A DNA stretch of 64,000 nucleotides from Desulfovibrio legallii (GCF_900102485.1 NZ_FNBX01000015.1:6711-70710); one strand, 5' to 3'; positions 44,771-53,805 are shown, counted from the stretch's first letter. The notes: generated by a model not told the origin, from the sequence alone. A program made the numbers and translations.

Positions 44771-46189
44771 TCAGCCCCGCAGGCGGCGGACAATCTCCTG
44801 CCCTGCGCGGCGGCCAGCGCCCATGGCCAGGATGACGGTGGCCGCGCCGGTGACGATGTCGCCGCCGGCGAAGACGTTGGGAATGGAAGTCTCGCCCGTT
44901 TCCTCATGAACCTGGATGTAGCCGCGCTGGGTTTTGACCAGGTCGGGGGTGGCGTCCAGGAGGATGGGGTTGGAGCGGGTGCCCAGGGCCACAATGGCCA
45001 GGTCCGTGGGCATGTCGTATTCCGAGCCGGCGATGGGCACGGGGCGGCGACGGCCCGAGGCGTCGGGTTCGCCCAGCTCCATCTTCTGCAGGGTAACGGA
45101 AGTCAGGTGCAGCTCCGCGTTGCCGTTGAAGCGCAGGGGCGCGGAGAGCATGGCAAACTGCACGCCTTCTTCTTCGGCGTGTTCCACTTCTTCCAGGCGG
45201 GCGGGCATTTCGGCCCTGGTGCGGCGGTAGACAATGTGCACGCTTTCCGCGCCCATGCGCAGGGCTGTGCGGGCCGCATCCATGGCCACGTTGCCCGCGC
45301 CGAATACGGTGACGTTTTTGCCGGGGAAGGCCGGGGTGTCCTGCTTGGGGAAGTCGTAGGCCCGGCCCAGGTTCACGCGGGTAAGGTATTCGTTGGCCGA
45401 GAACACGCCCACCAGATTTTCACCGGGCACGCCCAGAAAGGTGGGCAGGCCCGCGCCCACGCCGATGAACACGGCGTCGTATTCCTTGCGCAGATCCGCC
45501 ACATCCACGGTGCGGCCGCCCACGCTGTTGAGGTGGAACTCCACGCCGGACTGGCGCAGGCCGTCAATCTCCGTGGCTACAACGCTCTTGGGCAGGCGGA
45601 AGGCGGGGATGCCGTAGATGAGCACGCCGCCGGGCTCGTGCAGGGCTTCAAACACGTCCACCCGGATGCCCGCGGCGGCGCAGACGCCCGCACAGGTCAG
45701 GGAGGAGGGGCCGGAACCGATGCAGGCCACCTTTTTGCCGTCCAGGGGCAGGGAGCAGGCATTGGTGCCGGTTACCTGCTCGCAGGCGGTGGTGGCGATG
45801 TAGGTATCGGCCACAAAGCGCTCCAGCCGACCGATGGCCACGGGCTGGCCCTTGGCCTTGAGCACGCACTTGCCTTCGCACTGGTGCTCCTGCGGGCAGA
45901 CCCGGCCGCAGACCGCAGGGAGGCTGTTGGTGCTTTTGATGATGCGGTAGGCGGCGTCCATGTTGTTCTGGGCCACCTGGTGGATGAAGTCGCGGATGGG
46001 CACTTCCACCGGGCAGCCGGTGACGCAGAGGGGTTTTTTGCACTGCAGGCAGCGCGCGGCCTCCTGCAGGGCCATTTCCCTGGTGTAGCCCAGGGCCACT
46101 TCCTCAAAATTGCCGCGTCGCACGGCGGCGGGCTGACAGGGCATGGGCGTCCTGGGGGCCACGGTCTTTTTGGGTTTGCTAGTTTCCAT
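44771..46189 (-). CDS. nfnB: NfnAB bifurcating transhydrogenase, beta (NADPH) subunit
   Basis: NfnAB couples NADH, NADPH and ferredoxin by flavin-based electron bifurcation; older annotations call it sulfide dehydrogenase or glutamate synthase small subunit. The 472-aa subunit starts METSKPKKTVAPRTPMPCQP. Cys-rich cluster motifs are CLQCKKPLCVTGC and CGRVCPQEHQCEGKC (two [4Fe-4S]). An FAD loop (ACIGSGPSSLTCAGV) and an NADPH fold (VFGAGNVAMDAART) follow. Its length is that of stand-alone NfnB, and it is paired with nfnA (11-nt overlap), not with a GltB large subunit; this is why NfnB is preferred over GltD. AGAGGT precedes the ATG. Confidence 0.9.
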   Translation of the reverse strand: METSKPKKTVAPRTPMPCQPAAVRRGNFEEVALGYTREMALQEAARCLQCKKPLCVTGCPVEVPIRDFIHQVAQNNMDAAYRIIKSTNSLPAVCGRVCPQEHQCEGKCVLKAKGQPVAIGRLERFVADTYIATTACEQVTGTNACSLPLDGKKVACIGSGPSSLTCAGVCAAAGIRVDVFEALHEPGGVLIYGIPAFRLPKSVVATEIDGLRQSGVEFHLNSVGGRTVDVADLRKEYDAVFIGVGAGLPTFLGVPGENLVGVFSANEYLTRVNLGRAYDFPKQDTPAFPGKNVTVFGAGNVAMDAARTALRMGAESVHIVYRRTRAEMPARLEEVEHAEEEGVQFAMLSAPLRFNGNAELHLTSVTLQKMELGEPDASGRRRPVPIAGSEYDMPTDLAIVALGTRSNPILLDATPDLVKTQRGYIQVHEETGETSIPNVFAGGDIVTGAATVILAMGAGRRAGQEIVRRLRG

Positions 46190-47021
46190 GAGCGGACCTC
46201 TGGTAGGCTTCAAGAGAAATGCGTTCCTGCTCCCGGTAGGCGGCCAGCCGACGGCGCAGCTCTGGGAAATCCACTTCGTGGCCGTCAAATTCGGGGCCGT
46301 CCACGCAGGCAAACTTGGTTTTGCCGCCCACGCTCACACGGCAGGCGCCGCACATGCCGATGCCGTCCACCATGATGGGGTTGAGGCTCACCGTGGTCTT
46401 GACGCCGAAAGGACGGGTGGTTTCGGCCACGGCGGCCATCATGGGCACGGGGCCCACGGCCACCACCTCAAAGACGGCCTTGTCCTTTTCCAGGCGGTCC
46501 CGCAGCAGGTCGGTGACCAGCCCCTTGTGGCCGTAGCTGCCGTCGTCCGTAGAGATAAGCAGCTCGTCCACAAAGGAGGCCAGCTCCTTCTCAAACAGCA
46601 GCAAGTCCTTGCTGCGCGCGCCGATGATGCCCACCACCCGGTTGCCCACGCGGGCGTGGCCTTTGGCGATGTGGTGCATGGCGGCAATGCCCGTGCCGCC
46701 GCCCACGCAGATCACGGTGCCGTGTTTTTCAATGTGGGTGGGGTGCCCCAGGGGACCGCAGACGTCCAGAATGGCGTCGCCCTGGTTCAGTTCCTCCAGC
46801 ATGGCCGTGGTTTTGCCCATGACCAGGTAAACGATGGTGATGGTGCCCTGCGCGGGATCGGTATCCGCGATGGTCAGGGGGATGCGCTCGCCCTGGGGGC
46901 TCACGCGCAGCATAACAAAGTGCCCAGGCCGCGCTTTTTGGGCGATCTGCGGCGCGTGGAGCACCAGTTTGCTGGTTTTGCCCGGGATCAGGCGTTCCTT
47001 GTGCAAAATGGGTGTCGGCAT
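46179..47021 (-). CDS. nfnA: NfnAB bifurcating transhydrogenase, alpha (NAD) subunit
   Basis: The 280-aa FNR-like subunit has an N-terminal FAD beta-barrel (RPGHFVMLRV, IPLTIADTD), an NAD-binding half (ICVGGGTGIAAMHHIA) and a C-terminal [2Fe-2S] site in GMCGACRVSVGGKTKFACVDG. These are the marks of NfnA/SudB and also of PyrK-like proteins; pairing with nfnB decides the call. AGGAGAGCC precedes ATG 47021. The 315-bp upstream region holds an ATGGTAT/ATACCAT inverted repeat. Confidence 0.9.
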   Translation of the reverse strand: MPTPILHKERLIPGKTSKLVLHAPQIAQKARPGHFVMLRVSPQGERIPLTIADTDPAQGTITIVYLVMGKTTAMLEELNQGDAILDVCGPLGHPTHIEKHGTVICVGGGTGIAAMHHIAKGHARVGNRVVGIIGARSKDLLLFEKELASFVDELLISTDDGSYGHKGLVTDLLRDRLEKDKAVFEVVAVGPVPMMAAVAETTRPFGVKTTVSLNPIMVDGIGMCGACRVSVGGKTKFACVDGPEFDGHEVDFPELRRRLAAYREQERISLEAYQRSAHGN

Positions 47022-47099
47022 AGGCTCTCCTCATTCAAGCAGCATTGCCGCCGATAGTAGCCATGACGCGCAAGCCTTGCAAGCGGCGCGCGATTTGTA

Positions 47100-47136
47100 A
47101 TGGTATCGCGACATCTTTTGCGGATTTTTATACCAT
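47100..47136. promoter_or_regulatory. Inverted repeat between nfnA and the 47.3-kb gene
   Basis: ATGGTAT (47100-47106) and ATACCAT (47130-47136) flank an AT-rich 23-nt core with TATAAA on the minus strand. It lies about 80 bp upstream of nfnA in the 315-bp gap 47022-47336; no other gene is seen there. Possible operator, regulator unknown. Confidence 0.35.
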
Positions 47137-47336
47137 AAGGGCGGAGGGATTTGGCCGTGCCGGGCCGGCTGCCGCAAAAAAGGCCGGTTGGACGGTTTTG
47201 GGCCTAAAGAAGGTTTTTTTGTTACCGATAGTAGTAAGTGTTGTGGAAAAGCAGAAGGCTCAGGGCCCCGCCGCGGCGGCGGGCGTCTGCGCCTTCTATA
47301 AACGGGAAGCAATGACCGATTCAGGGAGGAATGGTC

Positions 47337-47621
47337 ATGACGTACGACTGGTTGCATGCGCTTCCCACGGCGGCCTCGCCGCCGGAGCCTGAGAGCGCGC
47401 CCGCGCGGCGCGACCTGGAGGCTCTGGAGCGCTACCTTGCCGTGCTGGAAGCGAACCGAAGGGCCGGCCGCACGGCGGTGACAGATGCGGTGCTGGCCCT
47501 GGATATGGCAGGATTTGTGCGGCAAAGCCTGCGCGAGCCGGGTAGACGCCCCTGCGGCGTCAGCCCGGCAGTGCTGGCCATGACTCTGGTGCGGCGCACG
47601 GTGGACGCGCCGGAGCAGTAA
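47337..47621 (+). CDS. Small hypothetical protein
   Basis: The 94-aa protein starts MTYDWLHALPTAASPPEPE. It has a helical middle (DLEALERYLAVLEANRRAGRT) and no signal peptide or membrane segment. It was not recognised. GGGAGGA lies 6 nt before ATG 47337 (an ATG two codons upstream directly abuts the Shine-Dalgarno sequence). A strong terminator follows, so it looks like a real monocistronic gene. Confidence 0.6.
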   Translation: MTYDWLHALPTAASPPEPESAPARRDLEALERYLAVLEANRRAGRTAVTDAVLALDMAGFVRQSLREPGRRPCGVSPAVLAMTLVRRTVDAPEQ

Positions 47622-47688
47622 CGCAGCAACAACCGTTCCCGGAGGTTCGGCCCTGGCCCTGAAACCTGCGTGGAATCCGCCTGTGGAA

Positions 47689-47736
47689 GCGCCGTCGCGC
47701 GGGCTTGATGAAGCCCCGCGGCGGCGCTGTTTTTTG
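47689..47736 (+). terminator. Rho-independent terminator after the 47.3-kb gene
   Basis: GCGCCGTCGCGCGGGCTT/AAGCCCCGCGGCGGCGC with a GATG loop, followed by TGTTTTTTG. The rest of the 451-bp gap (47737-48072) is GC-rich; I see no gene or clear promoter in it. Confidence 0.85.
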
Positions 47737-48072
47737 CAGGTCAGGGCCGCGTGGCGGGGCCCCAGCGACGGCGCAGGCAAGAGGCCCGGCGTACAGGCGC
47801 ACGCGCAAACCCACGGCGGCGGGCTGCATGACGTGCCTGCCGACGCAAGCGGACCCGCCCCGCCCCGTCCCCGTCTTCGGCGGCGGGCTTTGCAGAGAGG
47901 TGAACCCACGTTGCCGCTTCGCGGCGACGGCCGCGAGGATTTGCCTTCCTTCAGCGCGCGTTTTGGGTTATACTTGCCCTGCCGCCGGGCTGCGGGCCGC
48001 CACCGCGGCCTGCGGCAATAGTTGTCGGCAGCGCGGGGAAGCGGTTGCAACGCCGCTCCGCAAGGAGGACGT

Positions 48073-48690
48073 ATGGACGGGCAGCGCGCCTTGCGGCGGG
48101 CCATTTTTCTGGATCGGGACGGCACCCTGAACAAAGACACGGGCTATGTGCACCGCAAGGAGGATTGGCAGTGGCTGCCCGGCGTGGCGGAGGCGCTCAA
48201 ACGCTTCCGCGCCGTGGGCTACGCCCTGGTGGTGGTGAGCAACCAGTCCGGCCTGGCGCGGGGCATGTACGATCTGGCGGACCTGCGCGCCCTGGAAGCC
48301 TGGGTTGACGCGGACCTGGCGGCCAAAGGCGCGGCCATTGACGCCTGGTACTACTGCCCGCATTTGCCGGAGCTGACCGGCCCCTGCACATGCCGCAAGC
48401 CCGCGCCGGGCCTGCTGCTGCGCGCTGCGGCAGAAATGGGCCTGGACCTTGCGCGATCCTGGATGGTGGGCGACAGGGTGCGCGACGTGGAGGCGGGGCT
48501 GGCGGCGGGCTGCCGCTGCGTGCTGCTGCGCCCGGCACAGGGCGGCTACGAGGCGGACGCGCCCGTGCCCGAAGGCGTGGCCGTTGCCCCGCATCTGCCC
48601 GCGGCGGAGGTGCTTATTCTGGGGCCGGAGCTGCGCCGTCTGCGCGCGGAACGCGAAATTCGCGCCAGCAGATTAAAAGATATGGGTTAA
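48073..48690 (+). CDS. gmhB: D-glycero-beta-D-manno-heptose 1,7-bisphosphate 7-phosphatase
   Basis: This HAD-superfamily phosphatase of ADP-heptose synthesis supplies the LPS inner core. The 205-aa chain starts MDGQRALRRAIFLDRDGTLN (HAD motif I DxDGT), then VVSNQSGLARG (motif II), the zinc loop YYCPHLPELTGPCTCRKP, and WMVGDRVRDVEAG (motif IV). The start has AAGGAGG 6 nt upstream. The stop TAA overlaps the convergent small gene's stop in TTAA. Confidence 0.93.
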   Translation: MDGQRALRRAIFLDRDGTLNKDTGYVHRKEDWQWLPGVAEALKRFRAVGYALVVVSNQSGLARGMYDLADLRALEAWVDADLAAKGAAIDAWYYCPHLPELTGPCTCRKPAPGLLLRAAAEMGLDLARSWMVGDRVRDVEAGLAAGCRCVLLRPAQGGYEADAPVPEGVAVAPHLPAAEVLILGPELRRLRAEREIRASRLKDMG

Positions 48691-48980
48691 TGAGGCGTGT
48701 CCGACAGCGCGTGCAAAAGACTTCTGGCCTGGGCAATTATCTGTGTATCCACGTTCTTCGCTTTAAAAGCTACATAGGTAAGACATTCACGCAGGAGTAG
48801 GGCGTCTGAAAAAATTTTTTTGGCAGCGCTGGCTCTTATTCCGGCTCCCGCTTCATTGGAGATTTGTTTTTCTATTTGATAACGCAGTGCGGCACTGTTT
48901 TCAGGTTTAGAGCTCCAAAAGGAATATTCAGTTATAAAGATTTTTATTCCAAGAGATTGCAATGCGCGTGGAGCTGGCAT
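48687..48980 (-). CDS. Small hypothetical protein downstream of fliM
   Basis: Not recognised. The 97-aa protein starts MPAPRALQSLGIKIFITEYS and has no signal or membrane segment; it is helix-rich with several Lys. AAGGAGG lies close to ATG 48980, 20 bp past the fliM stop, so it probably shares the fliM transcript. Base composition is clearly lower in GC than its neighbours, and its stop codon (TTA on the plus strand, 48687-48689) overlaps the gmhB stop by three bases. Both points suggest a recently acquired or fast-evolving gene. Confidence 0.55.
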   Translation of the reverse strand: MPAPRALQSLGIKIFITEYSFWSSKPENSAALRYQIEKQISNEAGAGIRASAAKKIFSDALLLRECLTYVAFKAKNVDTQIIAQARSLLHALSDTPH

Positions 48981-49000
48981 CTGCCCTCCTTGCGGTCAAG

Positions 49001-49981
49001 CTATGTATACTGCGGTTCGTTTTCTTTAATGATCTGGAAGGACTTCATGGCTTTGACCGTGCCGGCTATGCCCTGGTACTTGCGCACGCCCGCCACCGTG
49101 CAGGTAAGCAGGTCTTCCTGGTCCGTATCCAGCGCCAGCACGTCGCCCACCTGCATGCGCAGGAGCTGGTTGCCGGTGATGGTGGTGCGGCCGAAAAGCA
49201 CCTTGAGCTCCACGGGCGTTTCCATAAGCCGTTCTTTGAGCCGGGCCACCCAGGCGTGGTCCACCTCCAGGCGTTCGGTCTGGAAGCTGGCGTGCAGCTT
49301 GGAGCGGATGGGCTCAATGGTGGCGTAGGGCAGGCAGATGACCATGGAGCCCAGGGCTGTATCCAGCTCCACTTCAAAAGTGATGACCACCACCACGTCG
49401 CTGGGCGGCACAATGGCCGCGAACTGGGGGTTGATCTCGCTGCGCACCAGCTCCAGCTTCACGTCGTGCACGGGCCGCCAGGATTCCTCCATGTTGTCCA
49501 GGGCGATCTTGACGATCTTGTCCACTACGGCCTGCTCAATGCGGGTGAATTCGCGGCCCTCCACCTTGGGCTGGGAGCCGGAGCCGCCGAAGACGTTCTC
49601 CACCAGAGCGAAGACCAGGCGCGAATCCACAATCATAATGGCGTTGCCGCGCAGAGGATCCATTTTAAAAATATTGATGGAGGTGGGCACGGGCAGGGAG
49701 CGCATAAACTCCCCGAACTTGGTCATGTCTATGGAAATGGGGTTGAGCTCCACCCTTTTGCGCACGGCATTGGAAAGGGCGTTGGTGCAGAGGCGGGCAA
49801 AGCGGTCGTTGACGATCTCCAGCACGGGCATGCACCCGCGGATGATGCGGTCCTGATTGGCCAGATCAAAAGGCACAATGCCGGAGTCGTCCTCCGGCGT
49901 TTCGGTCTCGCTTTCGATTTCGCCGCCCGTCAGCCCCCGCAACAGGGCGTCCACTTCGTCTTGCGCCAGAACTTTGTTCAT
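49001..49981 (-). CDS. fliM: Flagellar motor switch protein FliM
   Basis: FliM forms the C-ring and binds CheY-P to reverse flagellar rotation. The 326-aa protein starts MNKVLAQDEVDALLRGLTGG, the CheY-binding N-terminal peptide (LAQDEVDALL). The middle CheC-like domain (about 45-235) and the C-terminal SpoA/FliN-like domain (about 250-320, ELKVLFGRTTITGNQLL) complete it. No other flagellar structural gene is adjacent; cheV and the MCP in this window belong to the same system. Confidence 0.96.
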   Translation of the reverse strand: MNKVLAQDEVDALLRGLTGGEIESETETPEDDSGIVPFDLANQDRIIRGCMPVLEIVNDRFARLCTNALSNAVRKRVELNPISIDMTKFGEFMRSLPVPTSINIFKMDPLRGNAIMIVDSRLVFALVENVFGGSGSQPKVEGREFTRIEQAVVDKIVKIALDNMEESWRPVHDVKLELVRSEINPQFAAIVPPSDVVVVITFEVELDTALGSMVICLPYATIEPIRSKLHASFQTERLEVDHAWVARLKERLMETPVELKVLFGRTTITGNQLLRMQVGDVLALDTDQEDLLTCTVAGVRKYQGIAGTVKAMKSFQIIKENEPQYT

Positions 49982-50036
49982 GTCTGCACCAAACTCCCGC
50001 CGGAAGGTCTTGCCGCATCACGGCGTTATTGCTTCA

Positions 50037-50064
50037 TACTGCAAAAAAAAGGCCAGTTTGACAA
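50037..50064 (-). promoter_or_regulatory. Weak promoter candidate for fliM
   Basis: On the minus strand TTGTCA (50059-50064), 16 nt and CAGTAT (50037-50042), about 55-80 bp before the fliM start. An A8/T8 tract lies in the spacer. Confidence 0.35.
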
Positions 50065-50178
50065 GCGGCCGTCCCCAAACGGCCGTCCGCGTCCCTTGCG
50101 CCTGCGTCCGGCTCCTGTTCAAGGGGGCGCAGCCTTCGGCCCCTTGCCTTTGCCCGGGCCTTGGGGCAGGCTGCGGCC

Positions 50179-51858
50179 ATGCTGTTGCGTCTTTTCCCCA
50201 CTGCGGCGGCGTCCGCGCCGGCGTCTCCGGCGGAAGCCGTCAGCCGCGCGACTGTGCAGGCCGCGCCGGGCGCAGTCCTTTCTCGGGCTGTCTGGCTTTC
50301 GGGCCTTGTGCCGCCGCAGCCCCTGTGCGGCGGCCTGGGGCGCTGCGGGCGCTGCCGGGTGCGCTTTTGCCGCGCGGCCCCGCCGCCCTTGCCCGCTGAG
50401 GTGGAAACGTTCACGCCGCAGGAGCTGGCGGCGGGCTGGCGGTTGGCCTGCCGCCGCACGGTTCCGGAAACTGGGGATTATTTGGACCTGGAACTGCCGG
50501 AGGAAGATTTTTACGCTTTCGGCGCGGCCGGGGCAACAGGTTCGTCCGCTTCGGGAACGGCCGTGACCCCGGCGGACGGCGCGCCCCTTGCGCTGGCCGT
50601 GGACCTGGGCACCACGTCCCTGTACTGGCGGGCCGTGACCCCGGAGGGCGAGGTGGCGGCGCAGGGGCACGGGCTCAACCCGCAGGCCGGGGCCGGGGCG
50701 GACGTCATGTCCCGCCTGGCCGTGGCGCGGGAGCCGGAGGGCCGTCGGGTGCTGGCGGAGCTTGTCCGGCAGGAGCTGCGCGCCGTGACGGCCCGGCTGG
50801 AAGCGCGGGGCGCGGGGCGCGTCCGGCGCGTCTGCCTGGCGGCCAATCCCGCCATGACGGCCATTTTTCTGGATCGGGACGTGTCTGGCCTCTGCACCGC
50901 GCCCTACCGGCTGGATTTTGCCGGGGATGCGGTCGCGGACGTGCCCGGCCTGCCCCCGGTCTATGTGCCGCCCCAGCCCGCGCCTTTTGTGGGCGGGGAC
51001 GCAAGCGCCGGGCTGGCGGCCCTGCTGGCCCGGCATGCGCCCCGGCCCTTTGTGCTGGCGGATATGGGCACCAACGGCGAAATGGCCCTCATGACCGACG
51101 CGGGCCTCTGGCTGACCAGCGTGCCCCTGGGCCCGGCCCTGGAGGGCATCGGGCCGGAGTGCGGGCAGCAGGCCGGGCCCGGCGTGGTCACGGGCTTTGC
51201 CCTCACGCCGCAGGGCCTGACGGCGCGTTTTTTTGCGGACCCGGCAGCGAGGGCGGCGGGTGCGGCCCACAGCGCGGCCTGCCCTTGCCCCGCCTGCGCG
51301 GGCCCGCAGCCCGGTCAGGACCGGCGGGCCCGCGGCATCAGCGCCACGGGCTACCTCTCCTTGCTGGCCGCACTGCTGCGCGCCGGGCTGCTGCGCCCCG
51401 ACGGGCGTCTGGATCCCGCCCCGGCCATGCCCCTGGCCCGCCGGGTGGCCGCCGGTCTTGAAGGGGGGCGTCTGCGCCTGCCGCACGGCCTGCGGCTCTG
51501 CCCTGCGGATGTGGAGGAGCTGCTCAAGGTCAAGGCGGCGTTCGCCCTGGCGCTGGCGGCCCTGCTCCGGGCCGGAGGCGTGCCCGTGGCCGGGCTTGCG
51601 CGCCTGTACCTGGCCGGCAGCCTGGGCGTGCATGTGGGCCTGGACGATCTGGAGACCCTGGGTTTCCTGCCCGCCGGCCTGGCCACCCGCACCCGGGCCG
51701 CGGGCAACACGGCGCTGGAGGGGGCCGCGCTGCTGGCCCTGCGCCCGGCGCGGGGCAGAGGGCTGGCCCGGATCTGCCGCGCGGCCCACGTTCTGGCCCT
51801 GACCGAACAACCGGATTTTGCCCAAGACTACCTGCGCCAGATGCGCTTTGGAGGCTGA
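50179..51858 (+). CDS. ASKHA-domain ferredoxin (RACo-like corrinoid activase family)
   Basis: Members of this family use ATP and a [2Fe-2S] cluster to reactivate oxidised corrinoid proteins. The 559-aa protein has an N-terminal 2Fe-2S domain (about 1-105: LCGGLGRCGRCRVRFC and ACRRTV) and a large ASKHA region (about 130-545) with LALAVDLGTTSLYW, VLADMGTNGEMALM and LYLAGSLGVHVGLDD. No corrinoid methyltransferase is next to it, so its partner is unknown. The start could also be an upstream TTG; the Shine-Dalgarno sequence is weak. Its TGA is directly followed by the ATG of the next gene. Confidence 0.85.
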   Translation: MLLRLFPTAAASAPASPAEAVSRATVQAAPGAVLSRAVWLSGLVPPQPLCGGLGRCGRCRVRFCRAAPPPLPAEVETFTPQELAAGWRLACRRTVPETGDYLDLELPEEDFYAFGAAGATGSSASGTAVTPADGAPLALAVDLGTTSLYWRAVTPEGEVAAQGHGLNPQAGAGADVMSRLAVAREPEGRRVLAELVRQELRAVTARLEARGAGRVRRVCLAANPAMTAIFLDRDVSGLCTAPYRLDFAGDAVADVPGLPPVYVPPQPAPFVGGDASAGLAALLARHAPRPFVLADMGTNGEMALMTDAGLWLTSVPLGPALEGIGPECGQQAGPGVVTGFALTPQGLTARFFADPAARAAGAAHSAACPCPACAGPQPGQDRRARGISATGYLSLLAALLRAGLLRPDGRLDPAPAMPLARRVAAGLEGGRLRLPHGLRLCPADVEELLKVKAAFALALAALLRAGGVPVAGLARLYLAGSLGVHVGLDDLETLGFLPAGLATRTRAAGNTALEGAALLALRPARGRGLARICRAAHVLALTEQPDFAQDYLRQMRFGG

Positions 51859-53664
51859 ATGTCCCGCAACGCCGCCGCGACCAGCGGTTTCTCGCCGTCC
51901 CGCAAAAAAAAGAGGGCAGGGGCCCCTGCCGCGCCTTGCCCTGCGCATTCTCCTCGTCCTGAGAATCAGGACGGAGCGCGACGTCCCCACCGTGAAGATG
52001 CGGGGCGGCCCGGTCCGGAGCAGGGCCGCCGCCCGACCGGCAGGCCGCGTCCGGCGCGTCGGGATCAGGCCGCGCGCCCGGCGGCGGAGCGTCCGTCCCC
52101 TTCTGAACGACGTTCGTCCCGCCCCGCTGCGCTGCCCGGATGCACCCCCTGGCGGCCAGCGGCCCAGCTGCTGCCCCCCGTACCTGAGGAGACGCGTCGG
52201 CTGCTGGAGCGCCTGCCCGAGGCCCTGCGCCGGGTGCGGCCCCTGAGCGCGGCCCACCGGCGCAGTCTGCCCGATGACGTGGCCGCCCTCTCCCAACTGC
52301 TCACCACGGAGCGGGCCGGGCTGCAACGGCCGTACTGGAGCTCCCCGGCGGCGGTGAGCGCTTATCTCTATTATTTTCTGCCCTGGAATCTGCTGCGGCT
52401 GGTGCGGCTGCTGGCGGCCCTGCCGCTGCCGGATCCGCGCGCGGCCGCGCCGGAGGGCGGCCAGGCCCTGCTGCTGGATCTGGGCTCCGGACCGCTGACC
52501 CTGCCCCTGGCCCTCTGGCTGGCCAGGCCCCAGTGGCGCAGTGCCCCCATTCAGGTGCTGGCCGTGGATACGGCGGCCCAGCCGCTGGACCTGGGCCGGG
52601 ATCTGCTGACCGCCCTGGGCGAGCTGCACGGCGCGCCGGTCTGGCCCGTGCGCGTCGCGCGCGCCCCCCTGGAACGCGCCGCCCGCGCCGCCGGGCCATT
52701 GCTGGCGGGGGGCAAGGTCCGCCCCTGGCTGGTGAGCGCCGCCAATGTGCTCAATGAGCTGCGCTTTGGCGGGCACGGCGGGCACGGGGCGTACCCTGAG
52801 GACGAAGAGGCCGAGGAGCGCCCCCAGGGCTGCCGGGACGAACGGCTGGAAGCGCTGCTGGCCTCGTTGGGGCCGTTGTTCTGGGAGCGGACGGCGGATG
52901 GCCCGACGGCGGAGCTGGAGCCTCCAGCCCGCGCAGGCGGCCGGAATGCCGGAGGGGGGAAGACCGTGGGCGCGACGGTTGCGCCCGGGCTTGCGGCCGG
53001 GCCGGACCTGCTGGTGGTGGAGCCGGGCACGCGCCTGGGGGGCGGCACGGTCATGCGGCTGCGTCGGCTGGCCCTGGAGGGCGGCCTGCGGGCTACGGCC
53101 CCGTGTCCGCACAGCGCGGCCTGTCCTTTACTGGAAGAGCGCGGCCGGGGCTGGTGCCATTTTACTTTTGACAGCGGCGGCGCGCCTGCCTGGCTGGAGC
53201 AGCTTTCCGCTCAATCCGGGCTGGCCAAGAGCGGTTTGAGCCTTGCGCCGCTGCTTCTGACGCCGCGCCCTGCGGCGGAGGACGCCGGGGCGGACGGATC
53301 TGGCGCGGCGGCAGGTGACGCTGCCGCGGAGGGGAACGCCGCGGAGCCGACGGCCAGGCACAGCCGCGCGTGCGCCGCGCCGACGGGGGCCGGACGCGCC
53401 GCCGGAGCGCAGCCCGGCACAGAAGCCGCTGCGGGAGCGACGTGCCTGGCGCGGGTGCTTTCCGCGCCCTTTGCCGTGCCGGGCCTGCGGGGCGAGGCGC
53501 GTTACGCCTGCATGGCGGACGGACTGGCCTTGCTGGAAGACGCGGCAGGCCTGGCCTGCGGCGCGCTGACGCCCGTGCGCGTGCCGGAGAACGCCCGCCA
53601 GGACCGCAAAAGCGGGGCAGTTATCCTGCCTGCGCCCCAGGCTTCGCGGCGCGACAGGACTTGA
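51859..53664 (+). CDS. Rsm22-like small-subunit rRNA methyltransferase
   Basis: A SAM-dependent methyltransferase family related to mitochondrial Rsm22/METTL17, which acts on the small ribosomal subunit. The 601-aa protein has a disordered Arg/Pro-rich N-terminus (about 1-105). The SAM domain follows, with LLLDLGSGPLTLPLAL (about 205-222) and SAANVLNELRFGG. The Rsm22 cysteine pattern CPHSAACPLL and RGWCHFTF (about 415-440) may hold an Fe-S cluster. An Ala/Gly-rich insert sits at about 475-535. It follows the ASKHA gene with zero spacing, which is unexplained functionally. Confidence 0.8.
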   Translation: MSRNAAATSGFSPSRKKKRAGAPAAPCPAHSPRPENQDGARRPHREDAGRPGPEQGRRPTGRPRPARRDQAARPAAERPSPSERRSSRPAALPGCTPWRPAAQLLPPVPEETRRLLERLPEALRRVRPLSAAHRRSLPDDVAALSQLLTTERAGLQRPYWSSPAAVSAYLYYFLPWNLLRLVRLLAALPLPDPRAAAPEGGQALLLDLGSGPLTLPLALWLARPQWRSAPIQVLAVDTAAQPLDLGRDLLTALGELHGAPVWPVRVARAPLERAARAAGPLLAGGKVRPWLVSAANVLNELRFGGHGGHGAYPEDEEAEERPQGCRDERLEALLASLGPLFWERTADGPTAELEPPARAGGRNAGGGKTVGATVAPGLAAGPDLLVVEPGTRLGGGTVMRLRRLALEGGLRATAPCPHSAACPLLEERGRGWCHFTFDSGGAPAWLEQLSAQSGLAKSGLSLAPLLLTPRPAAEDAGADGSGAAAGDAAAEGNAAEPTARHSRACAAPTGAGRAAGAQPGTEAAAGATCLARVLSAPFAVPGLRGEARYACMADGLALLEDAAGLACGALTPVRVPENARQDRKSGAVILPAPQASRRDRT

Positions 53665-53720
53665 CACCGCCCGCCTGCCAATGGTTAAACCAAGCCCGAA
53701 CCCGATAGCGGAACAGATTT

Positions 53721-53797
<77 letters not shown>

Positions 53798-53805
53798 GAT
53801 ATATT

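Noticed and set aside
44771..46189. Glutamate synthase small subunit (GltD)
   Set aside because: No GltB large subunit is present; the overlapping FNR-like partner with a C-terminal 2Fe-2S site makes NfnAB the better fit.
43385..46375. 996-codon plus-strand frame across the glycan cluster and nfnB
   Set aside because: Runs over two unrelated minus-strand genes and an intergenic region; compositional shadow.
50119..53112. 997-codon minus-strand frame
   Set aside because: Opposite the ASKHA ferredoxin and Rsm22 genes, both supported by motifs.
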